Source: Nematostella vectensis (Eukaryota; Cnidaria; Anthozoa; Actiniaria; Edwardsiidae). Taken from it: DNA of 64,000 bases. Below the pieces are notes generated by a model. The model was not told where the DNA came from and ran no database searches. It worked only from the letters and a program-made list of their open reading frames with translations. Location: positions 4,695,001 to 4,759,000 of the forward strand of contig NC_064042.1 of assembly GCF_932526225.1 (NCBI RefSeq), read 5' to 3'. This document shows, piece after piece, positions 55,734 to 64,000 of this stretch. Position numbers and translations under genes: made by a program. The first letter of the stretch is position 1, and each line of letters opens with the position of its first letter.

Positions 55734-57421
55734 ACCGACAGTGCGTGTTGAATTTCAACCCTCAATAAATTCATCTAAATTCACTCAATGTCTTCATACT
55801 TCCTCTGAGCCATTCACCAATAGCCGCACTCCACTGAAGTAAAATTCATAATCCATCGAGACACCAAAATACCATAAAATCTTGAGTCAAACTTGCACTT
55901 CGTGAACTTCCCTACCCATGTTGATTCTCTCGACCAAATTTTACGTCACAAGCCATGTGACCTGAAACTTTACTTCCGGTTTCGAAGCAAGAATGTGATC
56001 ACTTAGCATTCATAGCCGTGAGCGAGAATCACGCTTCAGTCATTGCTTTTACGAATATGGGCGTTTTTTCTACATGAACTTTGATGCGTGTGATCAAATG
56101 TATCGCCTAGAGATTGTTCCACGTATCAGAAAGGAAGTATTTTGTTGACGAACCACCCCTGATTGTCTAAAATACTAGTCGCAAATAAATTTAGCCCGGA
56201 AGTAGTTTTGAAATACGCCTATCAAAGCGAAAGAGGACATAAATTTATCATTAATGTGTCACTGTAATTTTGCCGCCGGAAATTCTTAGAAGGGTTTAAT
56301 ACAACGGCAAGCAAATTGCTATGGAAGGTCGTGGGTATCTTAAACAAACAATATCCACATAGTTTTATTCGACAGGAAATTGATTTGTCGTAAAACCTGG
56401 GCGAGAATGAATATAGGAAGGGGCTGGCCTGGTCTTGTATTGTCTGCTTTCTGATAATCTTTTTTTGTTTTTATTATTTTAGCTTCGTTAGTGTCTTTTT
56501 TGGTAAGCGCCAAAATCACTGGTGATTGTAACAATCGCCACAATCGAGGGCAATGGAATCACAGGTAGCCCAATCAATGGTTTTGAAGCTCGTTCGTAGC
56601 TTGGAATCGGCTGTTATTCTTAGAGGTAAAACGAGTGGATTGAAGTCGCGATTTTTTGTGAGACATTGCCAATAAAATTGCCTTAAAACTTGTTGTCATA
56701 TTTATGTGTAATATACGATTTTGGGGGGTTTTCGTAACGGAATATATGACTTCTCTCCCCGAGAATATATGACTTCTCGATGAGAGAAGTCATATATTCC
56801 GTTACGAAAACCCCCCAAAATCATATATTACACATAAATATCACAACAACCAGGCATGTTCTAAGTTTTAAGGCAATTATATTGGCACAAAAAAATCGCG
56901 ACTTCAATCCACCCGTTTTAGAATAACAGCCGATTCCAAGCTACGAACAAGCTTCAAAACCATTGCCTGGGCTACCTGTGATGGAATCCACAGAAATAGA
57001 AAACAAAAAAATACACATACCATTTCTCTTCTTCATTAAGATTTTTTTTTTTCAGTTTTCTCAACGTTAGTAGGGTGGGTGGGTGGGTGTGTGTTGTGTG
57101 TGTCGTGAGGGGGTGGTTGAGACGAGCATACATCGCTGAGCAAGTGACCGCAGGCTCAACATCAACATGGCGTCTAGCGCGTGGAGTGTTACATAAATTT
57201 GGTAATTTGGAGATCGCGAGTCCCTAGCTTAATCATACCCAAAAACAACATTCACTTATACTTTATGCTCTTTTTTTTTCTTATCACTTGACTTATGCAA
57301 TAGAGAAAAAAGGGCTCCGCTCTTCACTGTTTATGTTGAACTTTGGTTCCTGTTTAGGTTGGTCTTTCGCCTGGTGCGAACGAAAAGGTTCCATTGATGG
57401 GTTAAACGGCAAGTCATCCTG
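55734..57421. promoter_or_regulatory. Divergent interval between BACE and VWA8
   Basis: About 1.7 kb separates the two start codons, head to head, so both promoters must be here unless 5' UTR introns exist. It contains the 421-bp fold-back at 56560-56980. No TATA box or CpG cluster that I would defend. A gt-rich run (gggtgggtgggtgtgtgttg) is at about 57076. Confidence 0.5.
56560..56980. mobile_element. 421-bp full-length fold-back transposon
   Basis: Nearly the whole element is an inverted repeat centred at about 56770. Ends are cacaggtagccca and tgggctacctgtg. Direct repeats atggaat (56553-56559 and 56981-56987) flank it. Arms share gttcgtagcttggaatcggc, gtgtaatatacgattttggg and ccgttacgaaaacccccc. 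No coding capacity. The two arms differ at a few positions, so insertion is not very recent, or the arms are constrained. Confidence 0.88.
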
Positions 57422-60400
57422 ATGTGGAGAGCATTGTCAATGACGGCGAATAAGCCAGTAAGGAGGCTGCGACTTCTAGCGAACACTCTTGTTTCCCCTG
57501 CTTTGAGACCAGTATGCACGATCGGTATGTGTAAAATGCTAAGTTATTGTACAAATTATGCTTTAGAATGGGTGATCATAGACCCCCCCTCCCCCCGACA
57601 GAGCGAAAAAAAATGGCATGAAAATTTCCAATTCTCAATATAAAAGTTCAAGATTCCACATACAAGGAGTTCCTCTGACTAAAAGCTTACTTCCAAATTT
57701 TAAAGAAATTAAATTTAGATATTAGCGAGAAGTTGGCTTAATTTCTGATCAGGTCCTGACTTCTCCCTAAAAACGAGGAGAATTTATACTTTGAACATTT
57801 GAAAATTGCTTTTTAAGCCTCATATCTTGAAGAAAAATCCATTAGAAAAAAACCCTTTTTGATATGTTGGTTTACATAACATAAGAAACCTCTATACAAA
57901 AATTCAAGCTTACCGAAGTTAACCAGACCTTATTTTTGGAAAACTTGTCATTTTTTTGCTCTGTCACCACCCCCCCCCCCCCCCAATACACACACACATA
58001 CAACTATTCTCAGAATTTTAAAATACCCTTCCTCACCAATCCTCATGCAGCTGAGCTTTCTGTGTCTGCTTATTTGTGGAGCAAAGGAAAAGAGCGGGCA
58101 CAGAATGTTCTGAACAGGAGTGTACCCGGTAGAGCTTTGTTTCAATCACCCAGGTTGCCCTTGGTCATGAGAGAACTGGTAACTAGTCTACGCTTGGTTA
58201 CAAACTTATCACACAAACGGCAGCGAGTTCCGAACCTTTTCCTGAACAATTCGCTGAACCAAAGACTGCCAAAAATACAAATTACGTTCACATGAAGACA
58301 TAAATTGTCGCTAAGACAACCCATATGGATATGTATTTGCTAGGAGTGGTTTAATGTTAACAGCACTGGCTTGATAGTCTTGGGTTTATGAAAAAGGGCT
58401 GTCTGAGTTATGGAACCGAGCACATTGTTTACAGCAGGCCTCCTTTTTTTCATAATTCCAATTGACCTTCTCACTTCCTTTTTCTGATACTTTTAAGGGC
58501 TTGAAATTATAAAGGTAAGTCTATTTATCCAGGTATTTTGTTAGATTTTACTGTTAATTTCAAAATTCACAACAGCTGAAACTGACCCACATCTACAAAA
58601 TTAATTCCAGTTTTCGTATACATGTCATTAAGTTATATACTGTGTGCTATAAAGCTGCATATACATTTATTGTGCATAGTTTGGGTCATGATAGACATGT
58701 ACAGTATTCTGCAGTTGCTATTAATAATGCTTAACTATTGAACTTTTTAAGCTTATTTACTACTAAAAATATAAATAGAAAGAGGCAATGTTGATACTTA
58801 GCATGATTATGTTTTTACAGATGGCACCGTTAGTATTGGGGATGTCAGCATTAAACTCAGACCGTCTCCTCATCCTGAACTTGTTCCTGTAAAGTATGGT
58901 GAGAGAATGATGCATGTAGTAGAAAAGAAATGTGACCCTTTTCCCCCAACCCCAGGGTGAAAGCTATAGTTTATCCAACTCACCAGAAGTGGGCAAAGAG
59001 CAGGGCTTACACACCCAGCAGTTTGTTGACTTTTCGCATAATTTATATGCATGCGCACCCCATCTCCAGAAAGCCCTGGCTAAGTGTATCTGTGCCAATT
59101 CACTTTTTCAAATCATTTTCTTACACATTTCTTTAACAGTTTCAGAAGACCTTCCTCAGACGAGCCTTAGGAGCTTGAGATGGATAATGCAAAAGGTAAA
59201 TTAACTAAATCTATAAGAAACCTCAAGTTCATAGACTATATTGATAATCGATTTTCTTTGTATTTTTTATTTTATTTGCAGGACAAACTTGGTCAAGATG
59301 TTTTTCTGATAGGGCCACCAGGACCAATAAGAAGGGGTCTTGCCATGCAATACCTGGTGGGTTGCTCAAATCAAAGTACAGTATGACTTTTATTGTAGCT
59401 TGTACAGTACCCACTGTAAAGTGGGTAAGAGATACAGAAATAGAGCTACAGTATAAAGCATATCACCTTTATTTTGCTCTTCTCTAGTATTAGCATTTGT
59501 GACTTTAGAGGCAATTTAGAAATGGAGCTACATGTTACAGAATAAAACCTTTATTTTGCTCTTTAGGAACTTACCAATGCCGAAACAGAATATGTCGCCT
59601 TATCTCGTGATACGACTGAGTCAGACCTGAAGCAGAGGCGGGAGATCCATGCCAGCACTGCGTACTATGTGGACCAGTGTGCTGTCCGTGCCGCTGTGGA
59701 AGGACGGGTCCTTGTCCTGGAAGGAATTGAAAAAGCTGAGAGAAATGTCCTGCCAGTACTCAACAATTTGTTAGAAAACAGGTACATCATTTTGCTGTTT
59801 TGCTGTAATGGTTCTTAGCAAAATTAAAGAGACCTTGTCAGCCGCACCTTTATTATTGTTTTCGTCAAATATTAGAAGATTTTTTAGAAGGCCTGCAGGG
59901 CCTGAATTTTAGAACTTTTTTAACTGCTACACAATAGTCTGCTTTTAGCCTCATAGACATTTTAGTATTACTGACACATCATTTCCAAGGACAGATAAAA
60001 AATTCCTGAAAAAAAGATATAACAAGGCTTTTCCCATACAGACTCATTTTAAAGTAATAAAAGTTGAAAAAGATTATTTTTTTCAGAGAAATGCAGCTTG
60101 AGGATGGGCGATTTCTAATGTCAGCCTCTCGATATGACACTCTTCTTAAAGTGAGTACTGCATCTCTAGCTTTTGTAACTACACAATTGCACTAGTGTGT
60201 GGTCAGGTAAAAAGCAAGAGTGAATTTAACCATGTGATGTGCTAGGAAAAATAGCCTTTGGGGGTTACTTTGGACTGATCCTTTTAAAAACCACTTAAAA
60301 AAGCAGTATTACTGTAAAGTAAAAGAAAAGAAAAAAATATATCATGACAATACTATTTTTCTCTTCCCTAGGAACACAGCAAGGAAGAACTGGATGCTTG

Positions 60401-63299
60401 GAAGCTGGTCCGTGTCAGTGAAAACTTTAGAGTGATTGCGCTTGGTCTCCCTGTGCCACGTTACCATGGTAACCCCCTTGATCCACCACTGAGGTCCAGG
60501 TTTCAGGCACGAGACATCAGCTTGTTGCCATATAAGGTAATTTGAGACATGAGACATCAGCATGTTGCCTTATATGGTAATTGGAGGCACGAGACATCAG
60601 CTTGTTGCCGTATAAGGTAATTTGAGGAATGAGACATCAGCATGTTGCCTTATATGGTAATTTGAGGCACAAGACATTTGCATGTTACCTTAAGGTACTG
60701 TAATTCAAGGCACAAGACATCAGTGCGGTACATTTTAAGAGACACAAGACATCAGTGCGGTACATTTTAAGAGACACAAGGCATCAGTTTGTTGCCTGAG
60801 TGGCTTGGCTTTGTGCTGAAGAATACTATCAAATAGCGGCTGCATGATTGAGGTTCTTTAACATCGTCATTTGCTGTGCTGCCCTAATTCCTTTTTTTTC
60901 TAATTCTTTTTTAGGATCAACTTTCAGCTTTACAAGCCGCTTGTCCTGGTGTTCCCCAAGAAAGGTGAGATAACAAAATGGCACTTTTAGAATACAAGGA
61001 GCTGAATATAGAAATGAATTAAACTTTAACAAAGTATTGAATTATTAACAAAACGGCATCCATTTTAGATTGGCTCACCTGGTATCGTTTGCCCAGACTT
61101 TACAGTCAAGTGAACTCTCATCTGTTGGTCTTCCTGACTTCCCCATGCACAACCTTGTCAACCTTGCCAAGATTATGGTATGTTTACAACAAGACCATTA
61201 CCTTTTTTCATTCAAGTTCATGTGCATGCGCACGTTTGATTGTGCGCGCATGCATTTCTTGCTTTTTTACGTCCTCTCCAGGAGGCGATGCAGACAAAAA
61301 TCAGTGAGGGAAAATATACGTGTGTGAGGCGGCGTCCTTTTGCCAGCGTCATGGATCTAAAACACCCTTTTAGCAGATCCTGGTGGCCAGGAACCTTGAT
61401 AGACCTTTCTATGCTTTCTAGTGTGCAGATCCGGGCCATTCCCTGGGAGAGCTTCTTCATCGGTTGTACCCTCACCATCTGATGCTTGGAGAAGAGGGAC
61501 AAAGAGTTGTGGAAGATACACTCAAAGTGAGTATTTTTATAGGAAAATTCCCATCTGACACCATTTAAACTCTTACATTTGTACCACTTAAAAGTTGTGA
61601 GGGAAGTGTTTGCATTGGATGTGCTTTTCTATTAAGTTTGCAGTGTCCTTTGTTCAGTTTATCTTGACAAATCATTTCTTTGACATCTAGTAAGTACAGT
61701 GTATATGTAACACTTCCCCCACAAGAGAGTATTGTTGGCACTTCGTAGTGCCTTTGCCAGGTTCAAATCCTGATACCAATGTGAATTGAGTTTGTTCTGC
61801 AGTTTTCCTCTCTCCAATGTTCTGTGGTCAGACATGAGATGTACAGCTGTCTGAGGTGCCTTGCTATGCCTTCAACTCAACCACCTATCTGCCTTCTTGT
61901 TATATGTTGTTGGGTTGATTGGCTTGACAACTTTTTTTATTTATGCCTTGAATGTGTAATCTCTTTTAGACTTTCCACCTGGGGGAAAAAAGTGAGCAAC
62001 CCCAGTCATCATCTGTTGCTGATGTAACCATGCCTGGTGATCACCCTGATGGTGTGATTAGAGTACAGCTCAACAAGGGTTCACGTCAAGTGTACCTGGA
62101 TGTTCCGGCTGGGGATCAAGTCTCTCTAGCGCCAAGTGAGGTGCAACACAAGGTTTGCATAATGTTTGTCAGTGTATGCACACAACCCCTTTGGCCGCAA
62201 AAAAGTGTGTTATTTTTTTTATTGAAAGTTTGTCAAATATTATCCTTTTTACCTACACTATGACTGTGCCCCTCTTCCCTCAGTAAATCCTGAGTATCAT
62301 AGCTGTCAATTCACCCGCATTAGATGGGAGTCTCAAGATTTTGAACCTTTTCTCAAGGCTATGATTTTCTTGAAAATATCCATACATTTACTGTATTCTC
62401 TGGCATTAGCTATTGGTACTTTTGATACATTCACTGTATTTTCTCAAGATTTTTCCTTAAGCAAGGTTGACAGCTATGGACTATGCACCTTTTGTACAGT
62501 CTTGCACTGGCTTATTTCAGACAAATTATGTGATTTACTTCGAAATATATGCTTCATTTATCAAATTCAGTCGAACATTATCACAATAGGTACATGGCAC
62601 CCTCAAATAGACACTTAGGGTTATGTTCAAATAATTTTCACACACTTGCTACTGTATTTGTGCAACATTTCATTTTCAAAGTCTTTTGAATTTCAATGTT
62701 CTTGGATATTTACACTTCCTTGAAAGTTTCAGTAGTCTGATCTTTTCCTGCAGAAGTTTGTGATGACACCATCTCATAGCCAGCTGTTATGCCAGATGCT
62801 GGAGTCACATGCTGTTCACGACTTTTGCTTGGTGGGACCCAAGGTAAACACTACCACTGCTGCAGTGTTCGCAACCAGAACAAATTAGTTCCTGCCCTCA
62901 TCATCAGCTCTATTTCAAGTCGCTGCTCATAGAAACGAGTTGGTGATCAAGCCTGATTCACAACTTGTGAAATAGCTATTCTTTCTTCTCTGCTGTACTT
63001 TTTTTACATTTCCCAAACTCTTTATGAACTCTATTTTATCTTCGTTTTTTTTCTCCATAGGGATGTGGTAAATCAGTCCTTTTGCATCAGTTTGCTTGCA
63101 TGCTCGGCTACAGAATTGAGCCTGTGGTGCTGTACCAGGACATGACATCACGTGACCTCCTGCAGCAGCGAATCACACTCAGTAATGGCGACACCAGTTG
63201 GAGGCCGTCACCCCTTGTGACTGCGGCCTTGGAGGGGCATATAGCTGAGTTGGATGGGATACACAGGGTCAATCCCGGGACCCTTACCATACTACAAAG
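57422..63299 (+). CDS. VWA8: VWA8 mitochondrial AAA ATPase, N-terminal 510 codons (3' part off the edge)
   Basis: Exons: 57422-57524, 58821-58898, 59140-59195, 59282-59356, 59567-59781, 60087-60150, 60372-60536, 60915-60964, 61069-61177, 61422-61526, 61970-62152, 62754-62843, 63061-63299. All phases agree. Residues 1-34 are Arg-rich without acidic residues (MWRALSMTANKPVRRLRLLA), a typical mitochondrial presequence. Conserved VWA8 blocks follow: LRWIMQK, GQDVFLIGPPGPIRRGLAMQ (a first nucleotide site lacking the Walker A Lys, as I recall for the family), LSRDTTESDLKQRREI, EGIEKAERNVLPVLNNLLEN, REMQLEDGRFL, LGLPVPRYHGNPLDPPLRSR, then GPKGCGKS (true Walker A, split by an intron), LYQDMTSRDLLQQR and LDGIHRVNPGTL. 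The vertebrate protein has about 1,900 residues with a C-terminal VWA domain, so roughly a quarter is present. Function in animals: matrix ATPase, role poorly defined. Confidence 0.95.
57525..58820 (+). other. VWA8 intron 1
   Basis: 1.3 kb. It has a C run at about 57969-57984 and a (ca)-rich stretch. The plus-strand frame at 57936-58295 shows no recognisable protein. Confidence 0.5.
59435..59566 (+). repeat. Tandem duplication of an intron end with its acceptor (VWA8)
   Basis: agaaatagagctacagtata ... acctttattttgctcttctctag (about 59435-59490) recurs as agaaatggagctacatgtta ... acctttattttgctctttag (59518-59566). The second copy ends at the acceptor of exon 5. The first carries a decoy acceptor (ctctag). 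Confidence 0.85.
60505..60800 (+). repeat. 40-bp tandem repeat carrying the end of VWA8 exon 7 and its donor
   Basis: ggcacgagacatcagcttgt, tgccatataag/gtaattt is the exon end and donor (60536/60537). It recurs four or more times downstream as gagacatcagcatgttgcct, tatatggtaattt, and similar, with progressive decay to about 60800. The third copy keeps an intact ataag/gtaattt donor. Confidence 0.9.
61735..61830 (+). mobile_element. Possible tRNA-derived SINE head in a VWA8 intron
   Basis: gccaggttcaaatcctgata contains a B-box-like ggttcaaatcc; the A box is not clear. Downstream text differs from the 5.2-kb SINE, so another family is likely. Confidence 0.35.
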
Positions 63300-63309
63300 G
63301 TGAGCCTAC

Positions 63310-64000
63310 AGCAGGGCTGGATTTTAATTATGGTATTGTACTGTGAGAGTAATAAGTACTTACCAACCAAGAGTGGGGTCATGCTGGGAAATGTTAACTT
63401 CTTACAATACCAACCATCCCCCCCTGGGGAGTTGTATATTTCTGGTTCACGTATTAAGAGAGTGGATAGTTACAAGATCCTTGGAGTCCACTTGAGTAGT
63501 GACCTCACGTGGAACGTACATGTTGAATATGTTATTAAAGCCGCATTGTCACCAGTTTACTTCCGGACGTCCGACAGAAACCTCAACCGTTAAAAGACAA
63601 AAGAATCCATTAGAATCCGAGATATTAAACAGGCCATCCGCTCTAAATTATCAATCACATCCTAGAAAAAACTTTAATATTTTGAAATATTTTTCGCGTT
63701 TTCTGTTAAAAATCATCAGAGATTGTTACGTAATTGACCGGAAGTAAACTGGTGACCATGCGGCTTTAAGAAGGCTAGCAAACGGTTATATGCCTTAAGA
63801 TCACTAAAAAAGATAGGGTGTTCAGTCTAATGACTTAGTCCGCATATACTGTGCGTTGATAAGATCGGTACTAGAATATGCAGCACCAGTGTGGGCAGGT
63901 CTACCAGTTTTCCTATCAGATTTGCTGGACGCGGTGCAGAGGATAGTGATGAGCGTTTCGTCACCAAGGCGAAGATATCACCACCTGTGAACTATATCTT
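63310..64000 (+). mobile_element. LINE (non-LTR retrotransposon) 3' fragment, interrupted and frameshifted
   Basis: Encodes a typical region from the end of a non-LTR reverse transcriptase: GELYISGSRIKRVDSYKILG, VHLSSDLTWNVHVEYVIK, then, after a MITE (63539-63765), KASKRLYALRSLKKIG, then in a shifted frame NDLVRIYCALIRSVLEYAAP and VWAGLPVFLSDLLDAVQ. The break at about 63827 (gtctaatgac) is a frameshift or stop. It lies in a VWA8 intron and runs off the edge; the left boundary is uncertain. Confidence 0.8.
63539..63765. mobile_element. TTAA-type MITE, copy 2, inside the LINE
   Basis: Ends agccgcattgtcaccagttt and ctggtgaccatgcggct, flanked by TTAA at 63535-63538 and 63766-63769. Removing the element and one TTAA restores the LINE frame gtt att aag aag gct (V I K K A), which proves both the borders and the TTAA duplication. 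Same family as 46046-46291. Confidence 0.92.

Noticed and set aside
61282-61421. Open frame after ctctccag as an extra VWA8 exon
   Set aside because: The flanking exons align with VWA8 without an insertion (LAKIM/CADPGHSLGELLHRLYP), and continuing this frame into the next exon breaks the conserved sequence.

Overview
The window is nuclear DNA of an animal. Genes are split into short exons with GT-AG introns, and roughly 80% of the sequence is intronic or intergenic, dense in minisatellites and small fold-back transposons. A cnidarian, most likely a sea anemone such as Nematostella, is my best guess from gene content and style; nothing in the sequence proves it.

Layout. 1-14.7 kb holds no gene I can support, only repeats: a tRNA-derived SINE twice, hairpin elements and minisatellites. 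14.75-30.35 kb (+) is gene A, a beta-lactamase-like (LACTBL1/AmpC-fold) single-pass membrane protein missing its 5' end. An intronless class A GPCR (18937-19953, +) is nested in one of its introns. 30.35-36.5 kb is intergenic. 36.5-44.6 kb (+) is gene B, a tandem paralogue of A with nearly the same exon phases and lengths. 44.6-47.1 kb is intergenic with MITEs. 47.1-55.7 kb (-) is a complete ten-exon beta-secretase (BACE) gene of 485 codons. 55.7-57.4 kb is the head-to-head interval, with a 421-bp fold-back element. 57.4-63.3 kb (+) holds the first 13 exons of VWA8, a mitochondrial AAA ATPase, which runs off the right edge; the last intron holds a LINE fragment interrupted by a TTAA-flanked MITE.

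Exon phases were checked by hand. All 10 BACE exons, all 13 VWA8 exons, and the 12 and 10 exons found for A and B join in frame without a stop. The paralogues carry SxxK and YxN catalytic motifs; the third motif is KTG in A and KKG in B.

The most unusual signal is that many tandem repeats do not sit at random in introns. They begin on splice junctions, and the repeat unit contains the junction itself: the exon end plus the donor GT, or the acceptor AG plus the exon start. I see this with differing clarity at six or seven junctions in three genes (A, B and VWA8), from simple dimers to about 100 units. This leaves rows of decoy splice sites beside real ones.
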